Assembly: GCF_027625935.1 (NCBI RefSeq)
Contig: NZ_CP115300.1
Span: 8,556,001-8,620,000, forward strand
Length of the DNA stretch: 64,000 bases
Source: Streptomyces camelliae
GTDB lineage: Bacteria > Actinomycetota > Actinomycetes > Streptomycetales > Streptomycetaceae
Direction: 5' to 3'
The position numbers and the translations under genes were made by a program. The first letter of the stretch is position 1. Each line of letters opens with the position of its first letter. The notes beneath the pieces are model-generated. The model was given only the letters and a program-made list of their open reading frames with translations, did no database searches and was not told where the DNA came from. Shown in pieces: positions 36,178 through 44,603 of this stretch.

Positions 36178-36555
36178 ATGAGTTCTCTCATCCGCCACGT
36201 GACCATCGACTGCACCGATCCCTACGCACTGGCGACCTTCTGGGCCCGGGCCCTGGACGGTTCGCTCGCGGACGACGACGTCCCGGGAGACCCGGAGGCC
36301 ACGGTCACGACCGCGGCCGGTGCCCTGCTCTTCATCCGGGTCGCGGACCGCAAGACGGCGAAGAACCGTGTCCACCTCGACCTCCAGCCCCAGGACCGCA
36401 CCCGGGACGAGGAGGTGGAGCGCCTGCTCGCCCTCGGTGCCACGCTCCAGGCCGACCACCGCCGGCCCGACGGAACGGGCTGGGTCACGCTGTACGACCC
36501 CGAGGGCAACGAACTGTGCGTGGAGCGCAGCGCGGCGGAACGGCGCGGTGACTGA
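36178..36555 (+). CDS. VOC-family glyoxalase-like protein
   Basis: A 125-residue cytosolic protein beginning MSSLIRHVTIDCTDPYALAT, the opening of glyoxalase-like domain 6 proteins, with FWARALDGS near residue 22, VHLDLQPQD near 61 and the C-terminal VTLYDPEGNELCVE. Length is normal for one VOC module pair. The family includes metal-dependent isomerases and drug-binding proteins; no specific substrate can be assigned. ATG at 36178 is chosen by homology; the in-frame GTG/ATG further upstream is not conserved in type. Confidence 0.85.
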   Translation: MSSLIRHVTIDCTDPYALATFWARALDGSLADDDVPGDPEATVTTAAGALLFIRVADRKTAKNRVHLDLQPQDRTRDEEVERLLALGATLQADHRRPDGTGWVTLYDPEGNELCVERSAAERRGD

Positions 36556-36590
36556 CGGCGCCCTCGTCGGACGTGCCCCTCGGCCCGCCC

Positions 36591-38045
36591 TCAGAACGGG
36601 TACGGTGCCTGGGCCGAGCGGGCCGTGATCCAGCGGGTCTCGGTGAACGCCTCGATGTTCGCGGCCCCGCCGAAGCGTGCGCCGGTACCGGAGGCGGCGA
36701 CGCCACCGAAGGGCGCCACGGCCTCGTCGTTGACGGTCTGGTCGTTGATGTGGACCAGCCCCGTGGGGATCCGCTCGGCGAGGTCGAGGCCGCGCATGAC
36801 GTCGGCGGTGAGGATACCCAGGGACAGCCCGTACGGGGTGGCGGTGGCCAGCGCGATCGCTTCGTCCAGGTCGGAGAAGACACGGACCGGCGCCACGGGA
36901 CCGAAGACCTCCTCGGCGTAGGCGGGGGAGGCATCGGTGACGCCGGTGAGGACGGTGGGCCGGTAGAACAGCTCCTCGTACGTACCGCCCGCCGCCAGCC
37001 GGGCCCCGCCGTCGACGCTGGCGGTGACCAGGGCGTGGATCTTGTCCCGCTGCCCGGCGTCGATGACCGGGCCGAGGGCGACGTCATCCTTGGCGGGGTT
37101 GCCGACGGGCAGCCGCTCGGCCTTGTGCGCGAGGCGTTCGACGTACTCGTCGGCGATCGAGGCGTGCACCAGATGCCGTCCGGTGGTCATGCAGACCTGA
37201 CCCTGGTGGAAGAAGGAGCCCCAGGCGGCGGTCGAGGCGGCACGGTCGAGGTCGGCGTCGGGCAGGACGATCAGCGCGGAGTTGCCGCCCAGTTCGAGGT
37301 GGGCCCGCTTGAGGTGCTCGGCGGCGGCCGCGCCGACCTTGCGGCCGGCGGCGGTGGAGCCCGTGAAGGAGATCACCCGGACGTGCGGGGCCGTCACCAG
37401 CGCCGCCCCGGTGTCGGCGCCGCCCGGCAGGAGGTGCAGGACATCGGCGGGCAGCCCCGCCTCCTCGAAGACCCGCATGATCGCCACGCCGCCGGACACC
37501 GCGGTGCGCAGGTCGGGCTTGAGGAGCACCGCGTTGCCGAGGGCCAGGGCGGGCGCCACGGAACGGATGCCCAGGACGAGCGGCACATTGAAGGGGGCGA
37601 TGACGCCGACCACTCCGGCGGGCACCCGGCGCGCCAGGCTCAGCCGGGGTTCGGCCGACGGCAGCACCTCGCCGAGGGGCCGGGAGACGAGGGCGGCGGC
37701 CTCGTAGCACTCCTGCGCGGCGGTGACCGTCTCGAACGCCGCCTTGCCCGGGACGCTTCCGGCCTCACGGACGATCCACCGCTGGATCTCCTCGGCGTGC
37801 CGGGTGAACAGGTCCCCCGCCCGGCGCAGTACGGCGGCGCGCTCGGTGTACGGCGCGCGGGCCCAGGCCTGTTGTGCGCGGGCGGCGCGCTCGGCAGCGA
37901 CGGTGACGTCGTCGGGCGTGGCCACGCCGATCGCGTCCAGGGTCTCACCGGTGGCGGGTTCGACCACGCGGGCGCTGCCGCCGGCCGGGACCGTCCAGCC
38001 GCCGATGTGGGCCTTGCCGGACCAGAGGGACGGATCGAGCAGCAT
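36591..38045 (-). CDS. Aldehyde dehydrogenase, benzaldehyde/vanillin dehydrogenase type
   Basis: A 484-residue NAD(P)-dependent enzyme. It begins MLLDPSLWSGKAHIGGW, as in aromatic aldehyde dehydrogenases of the benzaldehyde group. The cofactor loop FTGSTAAGRKVGAAAA is near residue 223, the general base Glu in HLELGGNSALIV near 245, and the catalytic Cys in FFHQGQVCMTTGRH near 283; EEVFGPVAPV is near 380. It should oxidise aromatic aldehydes to acids in the cytosol. ATG at 38045. The tautomerase/MarR pair about 400 bp upstream may belong to the same aromatic metabolism, but this is only proximity. Confidence 0.88.
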   Translation of the reverse strand: MLLDPSLWSGKAHIGGWTVPAGGSARVVEPATGETLDAIGVATPDDVTVAAERAARAQQAWARAPYTERAAVLRRAGDLFTRHAEEIQRWIVREAGSVPGKAAFETVTAAQECYEAAALVSRPLGEVLPSAEPRLSLARRVPAGVVGVIAPFNVPLVLGIRSVAPALALGNAVLLKPDLRTAVSGGVAIMRVFEEAGLPADVLHLLPGGADTGAALVTAPHVRVISFTGSTAAGRKVGAAAAEHLKRAHLELGGNSALIVLPDADLDRAASTAAWGSFFHQGQVCMTTGRHLVHASIADEYVERLAHKAERLPVGNPAKDDVALGPVIDAGQRDKIHALVTASVDGGARLAAGGTYEELFYRPTVLTGVTDASPAYAEEVFGPVAPVRVFSDLDEAIALATATPYGLSLGILTADVMRGLDLAERIPTGLVHINDQTVNDEAVAPFGGVAASGTGARFGGAANIEAFTETRWITARSAQAPYPF

Positions 38046-38460
38046 GACGGCCTCCAGGATGTGAGGGGGGATCCCGTGGAAGCAAGGCTACGGCCGCGAG
38101 CCGGTCAGGGGCGGAACTCGTGCGCGGCCGAGACGGCGATGCCGGGGACCGGCGGTTCGGCGCGAGCCTCCGGTCCCCGACATCGACGGCCCGAACGACC
38201 CCCTTGCTCGGCGGCACTTGGCGACGTGCCCCCGCGTCCGCCACCGGCGCGGGCACCAGGCCGGTCTTCGCGACGCGCAGTGCGCATCGCCGGCCGGACC
38301 GGGGGAGCGGACGGGCGTACCAGGGCAGGGCATGGTGTCGCCGCCTGGCGGGGGCACGTCCGCCGGGAGGGCGGGCAGCGGTGTGTGCCACTGACCGCCG
38401 CGCAGCTCGCCCGTCCCGGTTCCGGCCGGGAGCAGGGCGCTGAGGAGACCGTCGTCGTCC
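38046..38460. other. 415-bp gap without a recognisable gene
   Basis: Open frames in this stretch do not resemble any family, and none has a ribosome site. The left end should contain the aldehyde dehydrogenase promoter. Confidence 0.5.
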
Positions 38461-38844
38461 TCAGCCGATTCGGCCGCCCACGCCGGAACGCCCTTCGGGG
38501 ACGGCCAGCAGGCCGACCGACACCTGCTCACGCACCTGCTCGCCGAGTACGCCGGTGGCCGCGTCGGTGATCGCGGAGATGAGGCGTGCGGGTGCGTCCG
38601 GTACGTCCGGGTGCCGGTAGGCCGCCTCGCGCAGACTCAGGGTGATGTTCGGGGCGACCTGGCTCGTCGGTACCCCGCCGACACCGCGCCGGCGCGCGGG
38701 AATGCCGATGAGGTCGACGGCGACCAAGCGGCCGAACCCCTCGCCGTAGACGGATCCGACCGCGTCCGCGAGACCTCGGATCAGGCCTTCTTCGGTCTTC
38801 GCGTCAAGGGCGTCCTCGCTGATGTGCACGGTGAAGTGAGGCAT
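38461..38844 (-). CDS. Tautomerase-family protein (4-oxalocrotonate tautomerase-like)
   Basis: A 127-residue cytosolic protein beginning MPHFTVHISEDALDAKTEEG; after removal of Met the N-terminal Pro would be the catalytic base of the 4-oxalocrotonate tautomerase superfamily. It is longer than classical 62-residue members and fits the fused two-unit type, with a second unit beginning around PNITLSLREAAYRHP. ATG at 38844 (GGAG upstream) is required to place Pro at position 2. Divergent from a MarR gene across a 103-bp gap that carries two matching operators, so MarR probably represses both. Confidence 0.82.
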   Translation of the reverse strand: MPHFTVHISEDALDAKTEEGLIRGLADAVGSVYGEGFGRLVAVDLIGIPARRRGVGGVPTSQVAPNITLSLREAAYRHPDVPDAPARLISAITDAATGVLGEQVREQVSVGLLAVPEGRSGVGGRIG

Positions 38845-38895
38845 GCTGGACTCTCCGTTCGCGCCCGCCGGGGCGGGCGGCTCGGGTGCTGATGT

Positions 38896-38926
38896 CTTTG
38901 CCAGCAAAACATCTTTGTCATCAAAG
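38896..38926. promoter_or_regulatory. Two MarR-type operators in the tautomerase/marR gap
   Basis: CTTTG-CCAG-CAAAA (38896-38909) and CTTTG-TCAT-CAAAG (38913-38926) are inverted repeats of the same half-site, with centres 17 bp apart. They lie in the AT-richer part of the divergent gap, where both promoters must be. Confidence 0.68.
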
Positions 38927-38947
38927 GTAAAGGGTGAGGGGTGCGTG

Positions 38948-39427
38948 ATGGCCGGATCTGTGCGGCGCGAGGCCGGGGCGGGAGAGGTGGACGCCGCGGT
39001 CCGCGAACTGCTGTTGCTCATGCCGCGGATGGCCGGCCGGGTGAAGCGCATTCCCGTTCCCGAGGCCCTGCGGTCGCAGGCGCTGGCACCCCGTCATCTC
39101 TCCTTGCTGGCCTGTCTGTTGTTCGACGGACCCATGACGGTCAACGACCTGGCCGCGCGCCTGGAGGTGGCGCCCACCACGGTCAGCCTCATGGTCGGGG
39201 ACCTCGGCGAGAAGGGCATCCTGGACCGGCGCGAGGACCCGTCCGACCGGCGCCGCCGGATCGTGGCCATCGCCCCCGACCGGCACGACGCCATCGCAGC
39301 CTGGCTCGCCCCCGGTGCCGCGGCCTGGCGCCGCGTACTCACCCCGCTGACCCCGGCGCAACGGCGCCTCTTCGTCGACACCCTGCGGGCCTACGAGGCG
39401 GCGGTGGAGGAGGAGCGGCAGCGGTAG
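38948..39427 (+). CDS. MarR-family transcriptional regulator
   Basis: A 159-residue winged-helix repressor. The helix-turn-helix is MTVNDLAARLEVAPTTVSLM near residue 64, followed by the wing region ILDRREDPSDRRRRIVAI, the MarR signature. N- and C-terminal helices form the dimer interface. ATG at 38948 follows GAGGGG; GTG at 38945 is possible. It is divergent from a tautomerase gene and the gap holds two CTTTG-N4-CAAAG sites, so autoregulation plus control of the tautomerase is likely. Ligand unknown, perhaps a phenolic or aldehyde given the neighbours. Confidence 0.9.
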   Translation: MAGSVRREAGAGEVDAAVRELLLLMPRMAGRVKRIPVPEALRSQALAPRHLSLLACLLFDGPMTVNDLAARLEVAPTTVSLMVGDLGEKGILDRREDPSDRRRRIVAIAPDRHDAIAAWLAPGAAAWRRVLTPLTPAQRRLFVDTLRAYEAAVEEERQR

Positions 39428-39553
39428 GGGGCTTGGTTCTGTGAACGTCCGGCATTTCTCGGCTACTTGACGGCTTGTTGGTCCGTACCTATGGTCGTCG
39501 GTCAGCGTTACGTTCAAGCTGCCGCATGTCGTTCACATACGAGGACGTGTCTC

Positions 39554-40771
39554 ATGCAGGAGATGCCCGCTCTACGTCGTCGCAAGTCCCCGCGATCCGC
39601 TCTCGCCCTCACCGCGGCCGCCGCCCTGCTGACCACCGGCCTTCTCGCCTGGCCCGGCACCCAGCGGGCGGCGGCCGCTCCCGCCGCCTTCGTCCACCCC
39701 GGCGTCACCGTCTCCGCTGCCCAACTCGACTTCGCCCGCGGCAAGGTGCTCGCGGGCGCCGAGCCCTGGAAGAGCGCGTACGACCAGATGATGGCGAGCC
39801 CGTACGCGAGCCTCAGCCGTACGCCCAAGCCCCGCGCCGTCGTGGAGTGCGGCCCGTATTCCAACCCCAACTACGGCTGCACGGACGAGCGCGAGGACGC
39901 CATCGCGGCGTACACCGACGCGCTCGCCTGGTACATCACCCGGGACGCACGGTACGCGAACAAGGCGATCGAGCTGATGGACGCCTGGTCCGCCACGCTC
40001 ACGGACCACACCGACAGCAACGCACCCCTGCAGACCGCCTGGGCGGGCGCCTCCTGGGCCAAGGCCGCCGAGATCATCAAGTACACCTACACCGGAACCT
40101 GGGCCGAAGCCGGCCGGTTCGCCGGCTTGCTGCGCGACGTCTACCTGCCCGAGGTCGTCAACGGCTCCAACTCCAACGGCAACTGGGAGCTGACGATGAT
40201 GGAGGCCGCCGTCGGCATCTCCGTCTTCCTGGAGGACAAGGTCTCCTACGACTCGGCCATGGCGCGTTTCCGCACCCGTACCGCCGCCTATGTGTATCTC
40301 TCCTCCGACGGCGATGTGCCGAAGACCGTGCCGAGCCAGAACCTGAACACCCGGGACAAGATCGTCGCGTACTGGCAGGGCCAGTCCACCTTCGTGACCG
40401 GCCTGACCCAGGAGACCTGCCGCGACTTCACGCACACCGGGTACGGCATCTCCGCCATCTCGCATGTGGCCGAGACCAGCCGGATCCAGGGTCAGGACCT
40501 CTACGGCACCGACGTCGGCGAACGGCTGCGGCAGGCGCTCGGCTTCCAGTCCAGGTACGAGCTGGGCGCCGCCGTGCCGAGCTGGCTGTGCGGCGGCACC
40601 CTCAAGCTCGGACTCGGTCCCGTCACCGAGGTCGGCTACAACGCCCTGCACAACCGGCTGGGCATCGCCATGACCAACACCCAGACCCTGACCGAGCGAA
40701 ACCGCCCGGCCGGCACCGACAACCTCTTCGTGGCCTGGGAGACCCTCACCGACGGCGACAACCCGAACTGA
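39554..40771 (+). CDS. Secreted alginate-lyase-family polysaccharide lyase
   Basis: A 405-residue extracellular enzyme. Residues 1-42 are a signal peptide (RRRKSPRSALAL, then Ala/Leu core, ending AAAAP). The mature protein begins with FVHPGVTVSAAQLDFARGKV, and has WSATLTDHTDSNAPLQTAW near residue 150, the conserved NSNGNWELTMMEA near 213 and TGYGISAISHVAET near 297, typical of the alginate lyase (alpha/alpha-toroid) family in Streptomyces. The true polysaccharide is not certain. ATG at 39554 has GAGGA 8 nt upstream; ATG at 39563 has no spacing. Single-gene unit. Confidence 0.85.
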   Translation: MQEMPALRRRKSPRSALALTAAAALLTTGLLAWPGTQRAAAAPAAFVHPGVTVSAAQLDFARGKVLAGAEPWKSAYDQMMASPYASLSRTPKPRAVVECGPYSNPNYGCTDEREDAIAAYTDALAWYITRDARYANKAIELMDAWSATLTDHTDSNAPLQTAWAGASWAKAAEIIKYTYTGTWAEAGRFAGLLRDVYLPEVVNGSNSNGNWELTMMEAAVGISVFLEDKVSYDSAMARFRTRTAAYVYLSSDGDVPKTVPSQNLNTRDKIVAYWQGQSTFVTGLTQETCRDFTHTGYGISAISHVAETSRIQGQDLYGTDVGERLRQALGFQSRYELGAAVPSWLCGGTLKLGLGPVTEVGYNALHNRLGIAMTNTQTLTERNRPAGTDNLFVAWETLTDGDNPN

Positions 40772-40774
40772 CCG

Positions 40775-41212
40775 TCACGCGGCCGGCGCGACGTCGGCCT
40801 TCTCCCACCAGTCGGTCCAGCTCGGCAGCCTGCCGTGCACGGCCAACGGGCGGAGGAAGTGGAGCAGTTCGGGTGAGGCGACGGGGGTCGGTCCGGCCCC
40901 GGCCGGCAGAGCGGCGTCCACGAAGACCGAACCGGACACCGGATGGCCGAGGCCCACGCCGATGACGGGGACGAACAAGCCCGCGTTGCTGTGCGCCACC
41001 AGCCTGACGGTGCTGTCGGCCGGGACCTGCCGCAGATCGTCGCAGACCGCGTCGACGAACCGGGGGGCCGGAAGCGCGGCTCGCCGGCGCCGATGTGCAG
41101 CAACGACGGCACCCGTACCCGGTGTCCCGCCGCCGGCCAGGTGTGCGGCGACGGGACACCGGGTCGAGGTGCCGACGGACGGACTGTGGGCGAGAACGAA
41201 GACCGGCTGCAC
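40775..41212 (-). pseudogene. Alpha/beta hydrolase, frame-disturbed and truncated
   Basis: From GTG 41212 the frame reads MQPVFVLAHSPSVGTST and later FVDAVCDDLRQVPADSTVRL and VAHSNAGLFVPVIGVGLGHP, an alpha/beta hydrolase with the nucleophile elbow HSNAG. Between residues about 28 and 50 the expected sequence (GHRVRVPSLLHIGAGEPRFR) is found in another frame, so a one-base insertion is followed about 65 bp later by a one-base deletion. The frame ends at 145 residues, about 80 short of a full enzyme and without the catalytic His region. Probably inactive, or affected by read errors. Confidence 0.65.
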
Positions 41213-41256
41213 TGTCCGATGGTGTCGCCCGCGCCGGGGCAGGCGCGACCGTCTCG

Positions 41257-41693
41257 GCCGACAGCAGAACGCCCCGTACGGTCCGGATCGACCGACCCGC
41301 CGACGTCGTGTACGCCTACGCGTCGAACCCGGCCGACCTCCCGGCCTGGGCCCGTGGCCTGGGAGACTCCATCGAGCAGGTCGACGGCCAGTGTGTCGCG
41401 GGCGCCTCTCCCCTGGGGCGTGTCGTGGTCGCCTTCGTGCCGCGCAACGAGCTGGGCGTGCTCGACCACCATGTCACGCTCCCGTCGGGGGAGACCTTCT
41501 ACAACCCGGTACGGGTGATCGCCGACGGCACGGGAAGCGAAGTGGTGTTCACGTCGGGAGCCGTACATGAGTGTCGGGAGCCGTACTGAGTGACGCCGAC
41601 TTTCGGCGTGACGCCGATTGCGTCGCCGGCGATCTGGCCAGGCTCAAGGAAGTGCTGGAGTCTGTGCAGGAGCCGACGGGAGGGGTCACGTGA
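41257..41693 (+). pseudogene. SRPBCC-family protein broken by a 20-bp tandem duplication
   Basis: The frame reads TVRIDRPADVVYAYASNPAD and LPAWARGLGDSIEQVDGQCV, then RVVVAFVPRNELGVLDHHVT, a SRPBCC (polyketide cyclase/START-like) domain of about 145 residues. At 41554-41592 a 20-bp segment is duplicated, and the frame ends at a TGA (41587-41589). The proper C-terminus, LSDADFRRDADCVAGDLARL and KEVLES, follows in another frame and stops at 41693, where it overlaps the next gene start (GTGA). No clear start codon is visible upstream. Confidence 0.7.
41554..41592 (+). repeat. Tandem duplication, 20 bp
   Basis: Copy 1 is 41554-41573 and copy 2 is 41574-41592; they differ only by one missing A in copy 2. 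It lies in the SRPBCC gene and causes its frameshift. Confidence 0.9.
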
Positions 41694-42715
41694 GGGTCGT
41701 CATCACCGGTGCGTTCGGCTTCCTGGGACGTCTGCTGGCCGCCGCCCTGCTGCAGACCCGGACGTTCGACGGCGTACCGATCGAGCGCCTGGTGCTTGCC
41801 GACCGCGCCGTACCGCCCGACGCCCCCGTGGCGGCTGACCCGCTGGTGGACGTCGTGCACGGCGACCTGACCGACCGCCTGGACGCCGTGTTCGCGGCGC
41901 CGGTCGACGTGGTGTTCCATCTCGCCGCCGCGGTGTCGGCCGAGTGCGAGGCCGACGTCGACCTCGGCATGCGCGTCAACGTGGACGCCACCCGTGCCCT
42001 GCTCGACGCCGCGCGGGCGCAGTCGGCCACCGGCGGGCCGGTGGCGCGGGTGGTGTTCTCCAGCAGCCTCGCCGTCTACGGCTCCGGTCCGGGCCTGCCC
42101 CAGACCCCGGTGGTCAGCGAAGCGACACCGTCCGTGCCGCGGTCGAGTTACGGAACCCAGAAACTCATCTGTGAACACCTGATCGCGGACTACACCCGCC
42201 ACGGCTTCCTCGACGGACGCGTCGTCCGCCTGATGACCGTCTCGGTACGGCCCGGCCCACCGAACGCGGCCGCCTCCGGCTTCCTGTCCGGCATCATTCG
42301 CGAACCCCTCGCGGGCCTCCCCGCGATCTGCCCGGTGCGCCCCGACCTGCGCGTGGCCCTGGCCTCACCACGACGCACGGTCCAGGGGATGCTGCGCGTC
42401 GCGCAGGCCGAGCGTGGCGCCGGGCCGGGCCGGCTCGACGGCCCGATGCCGGTCAACCTTCCCGCGCTCACCGTCTCGGTCGCCGACATGCTCGCCACCC
42501 TGCGGCAGACGGCGGGCGACGCCGTCGCCGACCTGGTGACCGTCACGCCCGACCCCGCCGTCGAGGCCATCGTGGCATCCTGGCCCGCCGCGTTCGACAA
42601 CACGCGCGCCGCCCGACTCGGCCTCGCCCCCGACCCGAGTTTCCTGTCGATCGTGCGGGATTACCTCACCGACCACGCCGACGCGGTCCGTACCGACCTG
42701 CCGGACGGCACCTAG
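41690..42715 (+). CDS. NAD-dependent epimerase/dehydratase, D-erythronate dehydrogenase-like
   Basis: A 341-residue extended short-chain dehydrogenase beginning MRVVITGAFGFLGRLLAAAL (Rossmann GxxGxxG-type motif), with VVFHLAAAVSAECEADVDLG near residue 74, the catalytic YGTQK motif near 153 with Ser upstream (VFSSSLAVYG), and VVRLMTVSVRPGPPNAAASG near 180. These features match the DenD group, which oxidises D-erythronate or similar sugar acids. GTG at 41690 has GGGAGGGG upstream and overlaps the SRPBCC stop. No other erythronate genes are near, so the substrate is only suggested by family. Confidence 0.83.
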   Translation: MRVVITGAFGFLGRLLAAALLQTRTFDGVPIERLVLADRAVPPDAPVAADPLVDVVHGDLTDRLDAVFAAPVDVVFHLAAAVSAECEADVDLGMRVNVDATRALLDAARAQSATGGPVARVVFSSSLAVYGSGPGLPQTPVVSEATPSVPRSSYGTQKLICEHLIADYTRHGFLDGRVVRLMTVSVRPGPPNAAASGFLSGIIREPLAGLPAICPVRPDLRVALASPRRTVQGMLRVAQAERGAGPGRLDGPMPVNLPALTVSVADMLATLRQTAGDAVADLVTVTPDPAVEAIVASWPAAFDNTRAARLGLAPDPSFLSIVRDYLTDHADAVRTDLPDGT

Positions 42716-42746
42716 TGCTGCCCGGCCGAAGGTTGGAGGGCGTCGA

Positions 42747-43147
42747 TCACGTTGTCTTGAGTGGGGTGCCGTCGTAGGTCCAGCGGTACGGTTTCGCGGT
42801 CTTGTTGTGCTGGATCACGTAGGTGTCCGTCTTGTCGATGAGGTCGTCTCGGCTGTGGAAGTCGCTGTTGCGCGGGACTCGACGGGTCAGTTGGGGGACG
42901 GCGAGACCGGAGCGAAGACCGTGCCCGTCACCTGCGCGGCGAACGCTCGGTGCGACCAGGCGGACCGGCCCCGCCACGTGCGCACGGTGTTGACGCTGAT
43001 CTTCAGTTCGCGTGCGATTGCGGAGTTGGTCAGTCCGTCGGCCGTTGCGAGCACAATCTTCGCCTGGAGGACCTGCCTCACCTGTGCGGTGGCGGAGGCT
43101 GCCGGCCGGTGCAGGTGTGCACGCACCGGCTCGGCAAGCCTCACCAT
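42747..43147 (-). mobile_element. IS630-family transposase remnant with internal deletion
   Basis: The 5' part (42887-43147) encodes an N-terminal helix-turn-helix: RQVLQAKIVLATADGLTNSA and IARELKISVNTVRTWR, typical of IS630. The 3' part (42747 to about 42880), in another frame, encodes the family C-terminus: DLIDKTDTYVIQHNKTAKPY and RWTYDGTPLK. The central DDE catalytic region (about 200 residues) is missing. I could not find terminal inverted repeats. The element is dead, but marks a past insertion or recombination between DenD and the NmrA gene. Confidence 0.82.
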
Positions 43148-43177
43148 GACGTTGTGGGAACCGGGTGGTTGCGCGGG

Positions 43178-44032
43178 TCATGGCATGTTCCTGGCGGCGT
43201 GGGCTCGTTGCTGTGGGGGTTGTGCGAGGGCCGCTGCGAGTGTGGAGTGGGGTGCACGGCCCAGCAGTTGGCGCAGGTCACCGCCGGTGCGGGACATGAA
43301 CCCGGCTGCGATGGCGGAGTAGGTGCCCACCAGCATCGGCACCTGGAACGGCTCGGCACCGGAAGCGGCCATGCGGGTGCGGGCCTGGGCGAGGGTCTCC
43401 GGCTCGTAGGTGACGTGCGGGCCGTGTGCGCGCGCCAGATCGGCGCCGCCGACGGCCTGCTCGCCGACGAGTTCATGGATGCGTCCCGCATGAGCGGGGG
43501 CGTCCACGGTCACGCGTGCCGCGACCTCGGCCAGATCCGCCCGTGCAGCGGCGGCCAGTTGGCCCTCTGCGAGCGGGGCAGTGATCCGCCCGTCGGTCGA
43601 CGGCCCCGCGAGCCGGCCCAGCAACTCCGCGTACAGGCCATTGCGCAGGATCGTCCAGCCCATGGTGCCCTCCTGGAGCCGGCGCTCGGTCCAGCGGTGC
43701 GGCAGGGCGTAGGGAAGGTGATCGCCGTCAGCGGTCAGGCTCGTATACACGACATGCCTCACGCCGGCCTTCTCTGCGGCGTCGATGGCGGCGCTGTGCC
43801 GGGCGATGACGGTGTCGTCCTCGCCGTAGCCGGCGGAGATCAGCAGCAGCACATCCACACCCTCGAAGCCTCCGGCGAGGGTGCCGGGCTGGTCGAAGTC
43901 GATGCGGCGGACCGGCAGCGGGGCCTTGAGCTGCCGAGGGTCGCGCGTTCCGAGGATGGTGTCGTCGCGGTCGGCCAGCCGCTCGGCGATCAGCGTGCCC
44001 AGCGCGCCGGTGGCGCCGGTGACCAGGATCAT
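43178..44032 (-). CDS. NmrA/QorB-type NAD(P)-binding oxidoreductase
   Basis: A 284-residue atypical short-chain dehydrogenase beginning MILVTGATGALGTLIAERLA (dinucleotide-binding GATGALG), with VRHVVYTSLTADGDHLPYAL near residue 92 and WTERRLQEGTMGWTILRNGL near 113, which is characteristic of the QorB/NmrA-like quinone oxidoreductase group. The divergent HxlR regulator gene is the usual partner of this family (ytfG-ytfH type arrangement), supporting the call. Start ATG at 44032. The 3' end lies next to the IS630 remnant but appears intact. Confidence 0.88.
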   Translation of the reverse strand: MILVTGATGALGTLIAERLADRDDTILGTRDPRQLKAPLPVRRIDFDQPGTLAGGFEGVDVLLLISAGYGEDDTVIARHSAAIDAAEKAGVRHVVYTSLTADGDHLPYALPHRWTERRLQEGTMGWTILRNGLYAELLGRLAGPSTDGRITAPLAEGQLAAAARADLAEVAARVTVDAPAHAGRIHELVGEQAVGGADLARAHGPHVTYEPETLAQARTRMAASGAEPFQVPMLVGTYSAIAAGFMSRTGGDLRQLLGRAPHSTLAAALAQPPQQRAHAARNMP

Positions 44033-44117
44033 CAGGGTCTCCCCGTTCCGGTAGGTTCTCTTCGGTAACCGGGATCATCCTGCGGTTTTGTGTCGGGGAG
44101 CGTAAGGAGGCACTTCC

Positions 44118-44531
44118 ATGTCAGTGGGGCACACCGGGGTAACCACCGACCCGGTCGTCAGTTGCGGCGACGAGCACGAGGACTGCGGGATCCGCGAGGT
44201 GCTCGACCGGATCGGCGACAAATGGTCGGTCCTGGTCGTCGTCGAACTCGCCCAGGGAGTCCGCCGTTTCCGGCAGCTGCAGCGCGCCATCCCCGGCATC
44301 TCACAGCGCATGCTGACGCTCACCGTGCGCCGCCTGGAACGCGACGGCCTGGTCACCCGGACCGTGCACCCCACGGTGCCCCCGCAGGTCGAGTACGAGC
44401 TCACCACGATGGGCCACAGCCTCACCTATCTGGTCAAGGCCCTCGCGGACTGGTCAGCCCAACACCGCGACGCCATCGCGCAAGCACGCCAGACATGGGA
44501 CGCCGAACACCCCGACTCCGGAATCCGGTGA
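44118..44531 (+). CDS. HxlR-family transcriptional regulator
   Basis: A 137-residue winged-helix regulator. A redox-type pair of cysteines is present near the start ([20 protein letters not shown]), then the HxlR core [19 protein letters not shown] and [20 protein letters not shown], followed by the wing ([18 protein letters not shown]). The conserved N-terminal Cys in this family often senses quinones or electrophiles. ATG at 44118 has GGAGG upstream. It is divergent from an NmrA/QorB-like gene across 85 bp, so it probably controls that gene. I saw no perfect palindrome in the gap. Confidence 0.9.
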   Translation: MSVGHTGVTTDPVVSCGDEHEDCGIREVLDRIGDKWSVLVVVELAQGVRRFRQLQRAIPGISQRMLTLTVRRLERDGLVTRTVHPTVPPQVEYELTTMGHSLTYLVKALADWSAQHRDAIAQARQTWDAEHPDSGIR

Positions 44532-44603
44532 ACACGTGGGCGCCGGCACCTCACGGCGGGGACAGCTTGATCAACCCCCTCAACGAACTTCCGCGGGGCA
44601 GCA

